Under the pieces are notes generated by a model. It was not told where the DNA came from. It ran no database searches and saw nothing but the letters and a program-made list of their open reading frames with translations. This document shows positions 22,902-34,538 of a stretch of 64,000 bases of DNA, piece by piece (position 1 is the stretch's first letter; each line of letters opens with the position of its first letter). Position numbers and translations under genes: made by a program. The stretch covers positions 1 to 64,000 of the forward strand of contig MU385759.1 of assembly GCA_022497155.1 (NCBI GenBank). The letters run 5' to 3'. Origin of the DNA: Whalleya microplaca (taxonomy: Eukaryota > Ascomycota > Sordariomycetes > Xylariales > Xylariaceae).

Positions 22902-23579
22902 AATTCAGCGTTGATTGGTTCTACTGGTTGTTTATATGATTTTGGTCGTTGTCGTCGTTGTTTCGAGAGAACACGCGGCGGCCACGCCAGGGTGGGAGGT
23001 TCCGGCCTGGCCTGGCTGCATTGTAAAGAAAGAACTTGGACTTATTAGGATACGTACGTACGAATTGGCCGAAATGGGATGGTGTTGCTTGCTTTGCACA
23101 GTACAAACTTGAAAAAACGGTGATTGGTGTTCCGGATATATATACATGCACATTACACGATATGAAGGTGCCAAAGCAGCAGCAGTATGCGATTGTCGTG
23201 GGAGATGGAACGTCTGCTTCAGCAGGTTGTTGTGGCACGCAAATATTACTACCCCCTGGACGTTCCTGGCGTTGTTGGATTCTTGTCGTCCCAAATCAAT
23301 ATGTCTTGTTATTTTGTGTGGATGTGGATGCGTCATGTTGTTACCTGAGCTTATAGGACATAATTCTGATGATGACATTTCGACGAAATGAGATAGAAAA
23401 GGAAATTGTTCATTATAGAGACCATTCCAATGCTTTTGGGTGTACCATATATAGACAGACCATATGTCGTAAAACTACCTGACTGGTTTCTGGCCAGTCT
23501 TGATGAACGCCTCTAAATAACGTGATCCCGTAACGCCATGCAATGCAATCATCCATCTCAACACAGGACGAGGTAGACT
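22902..23579. other. convergent spacer, no gene
   Basis: About 680 bp between the convergent MARVEL-like and Nop16 genes. ORFs here overlap on both strands and look like noise. It probably holds the 3' UTRs. Confidence 0.55.
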
Positions 23580-24380
23580 TCAATCAGATGCCGACGAACC
23601 CTTCCCCTTCCACTTCTGAATCCTCCTCGCAATATCCACCTCGGTCTGCTGCATAGGATTCAACGCGCGATCCCGCGCCATCGCCGCCGTATCGCTCCCG
23701 TGCCTATCCACCAGGCGCTGCAACCACTCGACCTCGCGCGCGCTCTGCCCACGCACTTTCTTCACCGTCGGGCGGTTCGCCTCCTGCAGGAGCTGTCCCA
23801 CGACGCCATCTTCGTCCTCCAGCCCACTCCATTCCTCCACCTCCGCATCTGAATTGGAGTCTGAATCTAGCGCGTTCAAGGGGTCGTTCAACGGGTTCGC
23901 AGAGCTACGGTTCCCGTCCAGCACGCGCACGATCCGCCCGCTCGCGTCCCGCTCCACGCGCGCCTCGCCTACGACGGCGCCCGAGCCGCTGTCGATCGCG
24001 AAGGCGTCCGTCGGGCGCTGGCCCTGTGTCTGGGGTTTGTGCGCGCGGGAGGCGGGCTCCACGCCGCCGGTGGGCGCCTTCAGGCGGGACACGAGGCCTA
24101 GACGGCGGTAGTTCTGGGTTGTGGTGGCTTTCTTGTCCCTGTGTCGGGGTTGTCAGCGGGGGGGGGAAGCTGAGTTGGGTGAAGCGAGGGGGCTTCTTGA
24201 AGAATGGTGGAGGGAAAAGGGGAAAAGGGGAGGGGGAGGGAGGGGGAGAAGGATTGCATACCAGTTCTTCGCTACGATGGTGTTCCCGAGAGGATTCAGC
24301 AGCCGCCTCGACTTCGATGAGGGCTGGCGGATCGCAGGGCGCGAGCTGCGCCGCTTGCGCTTTTGGAGGTCTCGGCCCAT
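23580..24380 (-). CDS. NOP16: ribosome biogenesis protein Nop16
   Basis: Nucleolar protein needed for 60S subunit maturation in the pre-ribosome. Exon 1 is complement 24262-24380 and exon 2 complement 23580-24138, phase 2, joining to 225 aa, the usual length of the family. The N-terminus MGRDLQKRKRRSSRP and the block LNPLGNTIVAKNW, spliced into DKKATTTQNYRRLGLVSRL, are the family signature. The C-terminus has the conserved helical segment with SAREVEWLQRLVDRHG and ends in IARRIQKWKGKG. The 123-bp intron is strongly pyrimidine-rich on the coding strand. A GT microsatellite abuts the start codon. Basic N-terminus, acidic middle (SDSNSDAEVEEWSGLEDEDG). Confidence 0.93.
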
Positions 24381-27300
24381 TGGTGGTGTGTGTGTGTGTG
24401 TTTTGCGTGTGCGGTTGTTACTGACGGTGAGGCCTGATGATTCTACTCGGAAGGTCGTGAGGCGCAATTAGAGATGTTGGTTCGCCTTGAAGGTATTGCT
24501 GAGACCCCCAATTGATGCAGATCAGGTCAGTAGAAGATTGCCCGCCAAAATTTCTGTAACGATAAGAGATAAGATAACGTAAGACCTCAGTTATCTTATC
24601 TGCACGTGTGCTCCTATCATCTCGATATTGCGACTTGACTTCTGCTTCCTTGTATCATCTAACGATCTCTATAACCTTGTCTATAGAATCGATGGCGAAA
24701 TTTACGGATGGCGAGATGGTGGGCATATCGTCTAGATTATTCGATTCGAGAAAGACATACGAAAATGTTTTGCATCGGCTTCGTTCTAGGCATTTTGAAA
24801 TCGGATCCATTCTGTCGTGAAAGGGTTTCAACACTGATTCAATATTCACCCCGTACCAGCTGGGAAAGTTCTACGTAAGTACCTACCATGAACTCCCAGA
24901 TCTGATGGTCTAGGCCGAGGGAAGTTCATCGCCTCCCGGTTTATGTATACCGAGATGTATACCACGATGGAGTGGGAAGAAGGCGATGCTGCAAGGTAAC
25001 GCTGCTACATGTACATGCCGTGGAATACTGCGTCAGGGTTCCCCAATTCAGGGATCCCAATGATTCCACATCGTGCATACAGAGTACACGATTGTATACT
25101 CTGCTGTGTTCCATACGGATGCGAAATTTCAACTCCCCTCATCCCGAGTCACTTACTTAATCAAGTAGTAGAAAAGACACCACTGCTTCCTATTTCGACC
25201 ATATAGCCGATTGGCCATCGTTACACAACAGCTATAAGCCGTATGGCTATAATTACCAGCCTGGCCAGTAAGTATTGGTTAGAAATCTGGTGATGGAACA
25301 AATCGTCCGTTGCATCTGAGTTGCTATAGTGGAGTTTGTACCATTTCACTCAGACTGTACATTCGAGCTGTCTCAATTCTTCAAGGGCTTTGGCTGTGTT
25401 TGTCTGTTTTTGCTCAAATTCTAATGTAGTTGATTGTTACAACTGATCTTGAGCGGGTGCTGGTGAGCCGCAGCCACTTGGTGCATGAAGCAACTCATAA
25501 ACAACCTCGTGGGCCTTCTCGACGTATAATACTAGTTGGGGGATCCTAAACATTAGTAGCTATGCACCAGGTACGTATTGGTTCGTGTAAGAAAGTTGTT
25601 GGTTGAATGCGATTTTCAGCATTATTTCCTTCATGTCGCCCCTATCCCGAAGGGTTGGGTCGCGAAAAGAGCAATACACTACAGGTCTTGACTACAATGG
25701 CGAGCTATTCCCCTTTATACAAACAATGTACTTAGTCCATGGGGCAACTTTCAGTAGGGTATCGTGGTTATCATCTGTACCAAATTTCCAATCACTTGGC
25801 TAATCTCCTGGGCTGTTTTATTAGACACAGTTGGCGGTTACGACTTCTTGTTACTGTTACCGATGACCTTCTCAACAGTATAACCCAAAGACTGTTGCAA
25901 ACACAAGCTCATGAACCTACGTATAACATGGCTTTCTAAGTCTATACAGACTTATTTGCTCAGCCCTTCAAATTACCCAAGTTGCAATATGTAGCTACTA
26001 CCCTGCTAATATTAGTCTCCGGGCGATCGGGCTTTCGAAGCATAGCAAAGAATCGAGATGAAGTAAATAGACGCCAGGTGCCAGCCGTCAGGACCACGCC
26101 AGTGTTAAGCTATCACGAATAACGTACTGGTCCCCAAGACCGTGCATCGGGGGTAGATATTGGCCGTCGACATGGTCCTTGTGATGAAGGCAAGGGCAAG
26201 CATGAGTACCAGCGCGAGCGCGAGCACGATAACGAGGACGATGACGATCTCACGGCAGAAGGCTTTGGATAATCCCGGTGGTCCCAGTCTGCTGTGGCTC
26301 CGGTTCTCGGGAAGACGCATGATCTCCAGGGGATAGTGTTAGTCCCTAGCCTGCGCGGACGAACACATCGGACGAAGTCAGCTGCTCCGCACAGTGCTGC
26401 AGGCATGTCGAACAAAAGTACATATGCAACACACTGGAGCCTCGCTGGGAAGGCAACTTTGACGGCCTGTGGGTTGTGAAGAAGGTAAAAACGAGCTAGA
26501 GTAGGTGCCGGATGAGTACTATAGACACTTTACTACGAATACCTGCCGCGCGTTGGACTTCACCCTAGTATTCAACGGGCCAGCAACCAGATGTCGCACC
26601 ATCAACATGTTCAAACCCAGGTGAGTGGGTGTTCATTACATAAACTTGGGGCTTTCATGAGACGGTGCCGGGTCCGTCATCAACTAGTTTCCACCGTGGC
26701 CGCCTCCATCTGCGGAGATCCATCGATTAGATTACTGAACTCCTCGGCGCGCCGGTAGATGATTACGATTTGGATGACGTGCAAGCCCGGCGCTATTTAC
26801 TAGCCGAAGAAGGCTCTTGAAGCGAATTTAAGCTTAAGGTCAAGAGGACGTGCCAAGCTTGACACGCGGATCACCAAGTCAAACGAACCCACTATGTTCA
26901 GCCCCATATAGCATATACACAAGATGGCCAATGGCCCGAGGGAGTCAACTACAGGTCGCCAGGACAGTCTATTTCACTCCGTCAAGCTACTTATTGTATA
27001 GAGTAACTAGTATAGACTACCTATACTCGAGGATCTAAACGATGTTGATCTGGGATAGTAAACTACCCTCTTTTCATTGCTATGAGAATATTTCCAGGAC
27101 TTCACAACCAGAAGTAACATTTTTCAGATGTCGTAGTGTAAATCAGTTATAGGTGGCCTACTTTGAAGGTATTTTTAGATTTCAGAATGTATTTCATATA
27201 TAATGGTAGTACTATATGAATAATACTTTTTATTAAGTCCACGGATTACCTCGGCTGTTAAGGAGGGAATACATTCTTTAGATTGTCAGTGACATCTACT

Positions 27301-28842
27301 CCTTGATATTGCATATCTCAAACCCTACAATAGACTAAAGTTTACGATCTGCCACGATGAGACGTGGGGCCTATTGACAGGGAGTTTAACTTTCCATTGA
27401 GCAACGAAATTGTATAACTAGTCCGAGACTCTTCATGTCGCGACATACCATCTACTTATGCTTGGTAAATCCACTCACGTTGTATTCATGAGGCTTATTG
27501 CTGTCATTTTGCGAGATGCTGCAAGCTGCACCGAAGGGTAGTATACTTCTAGACTACCCTTCCAACAACCTTGTTGTTAGCCTGACCCCTCCAACCCCCT
27601 TGCCTCCATTGCGCCATTGCCCCTTGCCTAGTGAGCTTTGGGCATAGGGTACAATGGGCCAGCAGGCCAATCGGCAGCGAAAAGCGCTTGTGGAACCGGC
27701 CGATGCGGGCGTGTCCGTCCATCAGATGCAAGGTGGAAAGTACTGCGCGCAGCGTTGCAGGAATCGGCCTCGGGTTGGTGATAGATCTGGAATGATATCC
27801 GAAGCCGTCTCTCGTCGACAAAAGTCTCGATCCGCGGGGCCAACCCCCCAAAGCGGACGCTTGGCAGGCGGCTTTACACATAGCGAATGCGAGAAAAAGA
27901 GAGCTAGAGGGGGGAGACAGAGCAGGGGGATTCTGTTTTTTGCAAGGCCCCCCATTCGTCTCTTTATACGTTGTTCAGTATAGGAATATGTAGATCCCGC
28001 ATCGCCATATAGGTAGCACCGCCTGCGGACCCTGTCAGGCCAGGCTTGCCCTGGACGTTGCGTTAGCGGAGGATCTTAGATCCCGGAGTTCGTATACGCC
28101 AATGGATCGACCGTCCGACTTCAACTCTAATTTATGTCTGGGTAGTACCTAGACGGAGGGTCGTCAAGCATCATATTAAGACATCGCCGGCTATAATAGA
28201 CAGACAGACAACCACGGACGTTCGTGATTACGGGTCCTCCGTATATCGTTGACCCGCAGTTCCTTTCTTGGGCGTCTGGGTAGGTATCTGGAATGTCCAG
28301 TGGATATTGACTTCCTATGTTACACACCGGGAAAGTCTGCAAGCTAGATCATAAAGATATCCAACAGCTCTCAAGTACAGGCTCACATGACTCATGACCG
28401 GCTTCAACTCGTTCTTAGTAGAACACACCCGCGCCGGATACAACTGCTTCAAGGGTATGATGTCCGACATACATCTCTATGTGAACAAGAATCTGGTTAT
28501 TTCAACTTACGTGGAAGTATTATTGAATGATATTCTAAGAGTATGGTCTCGTACTATTTTTCTCTGTGCTAAAATTAACTTATAGTTTAGTGATAGTCAA
28601 ATTCTAGCACCAGGAGTACCGAAGGTTATAATGGTAGAGTGCTATAGGAGGTTTATGTCATGCCTTGTATCATGAGACTTACTGATCATGGAAAATGGTG
28701 GATATAATTGCTTTACTATTTTATCGTAGTTGTTAACAGCTCGGAATTCACTCATATGGCTCATTCATGTTAGTGAACGATATTGTTCTTTTCTTGAAAT
28801 TTATTTATCTATTTTGATCTATGGTCGAGATGTGACCACGAA
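24381..28842. other. intergenic, no recognisable gene
   Basis: About 4.4 kb with scattered short ORFs only. A minus-strand frame at 26105-26320 contains a long hydrophobic run and another at 27549-27881 is Arg-rich, but neither resembles a known family or has supporting splice sites. The first few hundred bases will include the NOP16 promoter. Confidence 0.5.
24385..24400. repeat. (GT)n microsatellite in NOP16 leader
   Basis: About eight GT units a few bases upstream of the NOP16 start codon (CA repeats in the 5' leader on the coding strand). Confidence 0.8.
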
Positions 28843-29601
28843 TTACTTTACATTAAGAACACATTTCCTTGACCTTCTGAGGCTTTCATCTTTCTCCACC
28901 TGAAAAATGTAACCTGGAAATGTCATCATCCTATCCTGAACTCTTGTTGTTATAGGCGCGTAGAGACCGAACCAATGCATGCATTCCTCAAAGTTATACC
29001 AAACTAGTCGATGATGATTAAAGTTGTCAAGAAACCATTGTATAACTCTCTCTTGTCCAGAAGAAATGGCGATCTGCAGTTCGTTTTCTTCTTCGGAAGG
29101 ATCATCGTCTTTGTCGGGCACCATTCCCATTTCCATAAGTGCCTTTAGCAGCTCCAGGTTTCCTTGCTCAATAGACCAGACATAGAGACTGACGAAAGTC
29201 TCATTGCCGTCTATGCCACCTATTACTGGAAGCTCACAATGGTCAAAAGACCAGTTGAGTGAGCCGCGGATGAACTCAGGGAAGACCCCGAAGTAAACCT
29301 CGGCCATTCTCCGGAGCCGCGAGGTGTTCTGTGGCTCGTTATAGAGGTACCAAGCTAGCATCGGGAAATATCGATCACAGCTGTAGAGATTATGCTGTGT
29401 GGGATGAAATGCGTTGGCCCGGACCAGGTTGGCATCTCGCAAAATGACTTCCTGGTCATGATCTAGTGTGTTCCACATCGCCTTGCAAGTGCGTGCGAAG
29501 TTTAGGTAATCCTTTGGGACTTCAATATTAGCCACGATCATGTCGAAGAGCTCGGCCGGGAGCTGGAAAAGAAGGGGGCTTGACTTACTAAAAGAACCCA
29601 T
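28843..29601 (-). CDS. F-box protein with ankyrin-like segment
   Basis: Single-exon frame. The ATG at 29599-29601 is preferred (252 aa, MGSFSKSSPLLFQLPAELFD) because the F-box follows directly; an in-frame ATG 33 codons upstream would add an unrelated-looking stretch. The F-box spans about residues 11-47 (LPAELFDMIVANI...LNFARTCKAMWNTLD) and would bind Skp1 in an SCF ubiquitin ligase. Two ankyrin-like helices follow (WSIEQGNLELLKALMEMGMVPD and LQIAISSGQERVIQWFLDN), suggesting substrate recognition. Fungal F-box/ankyrin families are large and fast-evolving, so the target cannot be inferred. The gene stands alone, 2.3 kb from the next. Confidence 0.75.
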   Translation of the reverse strand: MGSFSKSSPLLFQLPAELFDMIVANIEVPKDYLNFARTCKAMWNTLDHDQEVILRDANLVRANAFHPTQHNLYSCDRYFPMLAWYLYNEPQNTSRLRRMAEVYFGVFPEFIRGSLNWSFDHCELPVIGGIDGNETFVSLYVWSIEQGNLELLKALMEMGMVPDKDDDPSEEENELQIAISSGQERVIQWFLDNFNHHRLVWYNFEECMHWFGLYAPITTRVQDRMMTFPGYIFQVEKDESLRRSRKCVLNVK

Positions 29602-31917
29602 TGTTGTGGATGTGTTTCTTAGTCTGTTGTTTGTGATGAGTGCTTTGTTGTCTGAAGGTAGTTGTTGTACTTTGAGGATTGGGATGGTGAGTATTAACAC
29701 AGGTTTTGGGCCTTTTTATGCAGCTAAACCCGAAGATAGACCAATGCGCCTGTTCATTATCAAAGTCAGTGTCACCAAGCGATAATAGTTGTTCATATGT
29801 ATGCGAGTTGATTTAGAACAGCCCAAGGCTGTTGGTCAACAAGACTTTGAAGGTTGTTCAAGTACAATAGCCCCATTACCCTACCAAGTATGAACAAGGT
29901 AATTATGAGAATGGCCTGAATGAAACTGGAAACACATGACTGTATGAGAGTACAAGGGGATGGGCGTAGGATTTGTGTAATACGGCCACTTGATTTATAC
30001 GAATAAGGCTCATGGTAGATTTGTCAATATGTTCGGTAGCCTTCATAGCATGACAGAGTCGACTACGTTGTAAACATCAAAGGTCGGCAAATATACCATC
30101 GTCTTCTCTAGCACAATTCAGATGCTCTAGTACACCTGAATATAGATTTCAAAAGAGATTGAAAAGAATCTAAAAGCCAAATACATGCATCACCTATGTC
30201 GGAGTCGTGTTAGTTTCAGTCGCGACGCGGATGCCAAGCGACGGAATTTCATCATTCGGGCGAATTAATTACTTGATTGATCAGTCCAATGGACAGTCGG
30301 AAGCCCTGCATTAGCTGGCAAGGAGGTACCTCCGAAAATTCTGACAGGCAACAAGGTTCTTATGCATATCTTATGAATCGCATCTAGATTTCCCCGTCAT
30401 CCCTCGCTGGCCCCCCACGGCCCTTTCCTCACCTCCCACTACCTACATGCCGCCCGGAGCTGAGCCAGACCTACCAACCAGCATGCTAGTCCTTCACGGC
30501 AGGCTATCCGTTGGTCAGAAGGATTACTGACAGCCCCCAAAAGCTAGGGAAGAACACATCATACTCGGTCCGCCACTCAGCGGGAGAATCGGAGGAGCAC
30601 CTAGGGAGATCTGAGGCTGCTGACGCGAGCCGGCTATCTATCCGCGCCCGCAAGATAATCAATCGATTAACTATTAGTGGATTTCCGACTCCTCACCGAT
30701 CGAGTGCTGGCTTTCACGGTGAGTTTTACCAACCTTACCTCTTCGTACAGCTAGGTATGCAGCGACGATCATTCTGCGCGGGTCTGTGGGACGGCCGATG
30801 AGTGGACGAACCAAACTCCCAACAAGCCGACAAGATATGTACATACACATACATAGCACTATATGTATGTAAATCATGTACTGGATGTATGTATGTCCCT
30901 CCCTCAACCCGGCTATCTTTTAGCTAACTGAATCCTTTCTTTATCTTATCTCTGTATTACATCAGTCTCTCCCTCTCTAATCTATTTACACTCAATACAA
31001 GTCTATAGCTTCATTTCAAACGCTCGAGACTTCTGACGTGTCTTGTGTTTGCCTCTCCTGACGTCTAGGCGGATGGCGCACCCTTTATTATTCTTCTGTC
31101 CGGGGATGTGGGGGGGGCTATCCCTTGCCTGCCATTTCTTGGAACTTCCAGAAGGTAGCAGCACTATCCTGCAAGGTAGCAATTAGATGTTCTACATACA
31201 GCGAGTCTAGCTTTACATAGCAGCCCACCCGTTGCTAGAAGATATCCATGTAAATGAGATCAATGAATCCATTTCAAGAGACCTCTTCGTTATCTGCCGA
31301 TTGATTGATTCTTGTGTGGTCATAGTCGTCCCTCCAGGTGGTCAACAGCGGAGGATTTTTTCCCACCCGCTTGATCGCGTGTTGGGTACTCGGGTCGTGT
31401 GTTCTGTCGCATATTGTGGTGTATGGCGTGACGCCGCACTCATTGGCGGGGACATCTGCCTAAACCTTCTACTCACATGCCAATGTGAGGGTGTGGATTG
31501 ATGCGCGTGCTAAAGTCACGGGACCAAATTAACGAAAGATGTCTGTCTAAGACATTTTCTGTATGTATCTCTCATTGTATGCATGTAGTATGCTAGTTAT
31601 AAAGTCCTAGCATAGGCAATGCAACCTTCTTCCCCTTGGTTCCTCTAATAAGCCCATGTCTCGTGGTATAAACATCCTCATGTTCTTCAAATCCACATAC
31701 AGATCGTATCCACCATAGCCATAGTCCCGTAGATGCTAGAAATACATTGTAATGGAGTAAGATAAACAAAAGAAGAGTAAAAGAAAAAGATATAAACAAA
31801 AAAACCAGAAGGTGTTTGAAAAAAGACTGGCACATAATCCGATATACCAACTCCAGTCCCATGGGTGTCGAGGTAGTTTCAAAACACGTCATAGAGTATG
31901 CACAATGAGCATTCATG
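29602..31917. other. intergenic, no recognisable gene
   Basis: About 2.3 kb between two minus-strand genes. It contains TGTATG/CATACA-rich stretches near 30838-30895 but no supported ORF. It should contain the F-box gene promoter and the 3' UTR of the transcription factor. Confidence 0.55.
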
Positions 31918-34538
31918 CTAAAACATGATCCATTCGACGTCAATGCCAGGCCCACCAATGCACTTCGCCCAGTTGAACGGGCCTCGTCTTGACCCCATCT
32001 TGCTCCCTGGGCTCGCAGAAAATTCATGATATTCGCCGGCCCAAAGGCGCTCGAGCACCTCGATCGCCGCGAGGTTGTTCATGTAGCCACTGCGAGACAT
32101 GATATCACGGCACTTGTTGCGTACAATGTTCTGTTGCAATTCATTGACACACTCGCTCCCAGAAACAAATAGCGGCCAGAGTAGGAATTTTTCGGCGCTA
32201 CTACCAGCTTCGAGTGATGTTGCATAGTAGACAACCTGGCTGACCAAATTACGGAAGTTATTGTGGCTCGAAGGCATGTTGGGCGAGGCTAAACGCTCGG
32301 TGTAGAGAAGAGCGGCGTAGCGGAAAGCCTCGGAGAGTGACTTCAGGTCACGAATTTGGTTCTGTGTCGGAGAGTTGGGGAGAGATGCAATTAGTCGTTG
32401 AGGGTCAAATTCCCAGTTCTGGAGGGCCATGCGTGCTTCTTTCCACTCGCGCCAAAAACTTGAGCGGTGGTCATCGTAGTTCGGTGATGAGCAAATTCCC
32501 GAAGAAAGAAGTTCTTCATCGTCAAGCTGCGACGCAAAGCCGTTGCCGTCGAAGCGATGATGGTTCATGCTGAAGAAGTCTCCGATTTGCGGCCCGGGTT
32601 GCTTGAAAGAATGTCCCAATGGTGAACCTAGGGGTGATGAATTAGTTGGCGTACTCACACGGCCCGTAGGTGTCGTGAGAACGCTCTGTACTGAACGGTG
32701 CTGCGAGAGAAGGTTGAGGCGGCCAAGCTTAGTAATAGTCTTGAAGAGTTCTCGATCACAGCCAACCAAATTCTCGGCCCCTGGAGGAAGTAAGTTGGCC
32801 TCAGATGGAATTCCGTAGAAGTTGTGGTTTAGCTGAGCCTCTCGATCATTTATGCTGGCCGATATCGAGTCAAAGTAAGTAAATATAGCCTCCATCCATG
32901 CGGAGTCGCTTGATGCTTGATAAGGTGCAGAGCTTCGCATGGCTAGGATCTTCTTGACGCCTGCAAATTGGGTGTGAAACTTTGCAATTCCAGACTCGAC
33001 CATTCGATAATGGCATAGGAGAAGGATGGTGGCCAAAACCGAATCGTGACATGATTTTGTCGGGTCGTTCAACTGTTGGTTTAGGAGATGTACCGCTAAG
33101 TTACGGTGCTGGTGTTCTTCCGATAGTGATTGATCGTCCGACTGCGCCGCCGAGATGTGCTCAGAGATGCCACTTTCTCCTAGGGGAGAGTCCCTGGTGT
33201 GTTGACCAAGACTTAGCCTTCTCTTCATCCTCAGGTTACACGCGGACAAGGCACAGATGGCATGTTGTAGGCTTCGACTGCTCGATGCCAGTCGTAGGAT
33301 GTGGTCCCGAAATGGATTGTTAGGCCCATCTACGAGAACCATTGATGGGCACATGATGTTTTCGTAGTAGTCCATGAAGAACGGCATCTTAGCAATGAGA
33401 TCAGGGCTAACCTGTATCGACTGGCTCTCGTAGGAGAGAGCCGAGGGGCCCGAAGCGTGTTCCACAGCATGAGGCGTCACATCATCATCCCTGGAAGCCG
33501 GGTGAGCCCAGAAGTGGCCGCCCGTCGAGTGCGGGCTGGTGCTGTATGACTCCATCTCAGGGACGCCTGTAAGGAGTTGTCAGTGATTCCAGGCGTATTC
33601 GATCGGAACGATTCATCCTTACTCAGAGTGTCGCTTTCCGCAACCGATCTGTGGCCGATCTGTGGTTCGAAAGAGTCGGCATGAGAACTGAGGCTCGAGC
33701 TTTGTTCAGAAGGCGCATAGACGAGACTTGGGCACGAAGTCGGCGCCCGTTGGTCAATCATGATCGCAGAAGCCGGGCTCTGGGGGACCGGAGAGTTCTG
33801 GCCAGTATAGCTCTCATACATGAGAGTTGGGCTGTGCATGAAGGGAATCTCCTCTCTGGGATATGAATGCGCCATTGGTGATAAAGTGTAGTCTACATCG
33901 CTAAGCGAATCGACCGATGAGGATAATGATTCGCCCATAAGAGAGAAGTGGCTCATCGAGGTGTTGAGCTTATGAAATTTGGGCGGGCTATGAGCCCCCA
34001 TGTGCCCAGCGTAAGCAGGAAGACCTCCCCAAGCCGTCTGCGACACTGTCGTTGCCGTGTCACCTTGTGAGAATCTTGGATAATCCGGGTAGGCCCCATA
34101 TGGCGTTGTAGGGACGGAAACAGCATGATCTCTGCTGACATCGATATCGTCTCTATGACTCCTTTGAGGCACCTCTTCCACATCACTCCACTGGCCTGAG
34201 GTTGTTGTAGAGCTCGCTCGTGACCGGGCTGCCGCTTTTTTACTGATAGGCGCAACTGGTGGCGCTTTTGCTATAGGTAACGAAAGTCCTCGAAGTTTGC
34301 CTCGACTCGCCACTCCCACTCCCCAGGTCAGTTGAGTCTTGTAGCCGGAGCACTCGTTTCCAATTTCCAGACATTGTGAGCAGTAGGGCCGCCTCCGATC
34401 GCACTTTGTGCTCCTCTTAATGCAAGTAAAGCAGTCATCAGCAGCTCCGCCGGTAGGAGCCCGTCTCCGACGTTTACGGGCCGCCTGCGCATCCTTCGAC
34501 GAATTCGGCTGCGGAGGAAGCGAGACAGTCATATTCAC
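31918..34538 (-). CDS. Zn(II)2Cys6 fungal transcription factor
   Basis: Exon 1 complement 33623-34538 and exon 2 complement 31918-33566, with a 56-bp intron (GTAAGG donor, CTGAC branch, TTACAG acceptor), join in phase to 854 aa. The binuclear zinc cluster is CFTCIKRSTKC...YCSQCLEIGNEC with cysteines 36, 39, 46, 53, 56 and 63 (spacing 2-6-6-2-6), preceded by a basic RKRRRRAP nuclear-localisation-like stretch. Residues ~100-330 are Ser/Pro-rich and low in structure. The remainder is helical and resembles the Fungal_trans_2 type regulatory domain (DLIAKMPFFMDYYENIMCPSM..., LQHAICALSACNLRMK..., SVLATILLLCHYRM). It acts in the nucleus on DNA; no target is visible from context, since it borders a gene desert. 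The family is certain, the regulon unknown. Confidence 0.9.

Noticed and set aside
26105..26320. Minus-strand 71-codon frame with a long hydrophobic segment
   Set aside because: The hydrophobicity comes from a simple GCGAGC/ACGATG-like repetitive stretch, and no homolog or splice structure is evident.
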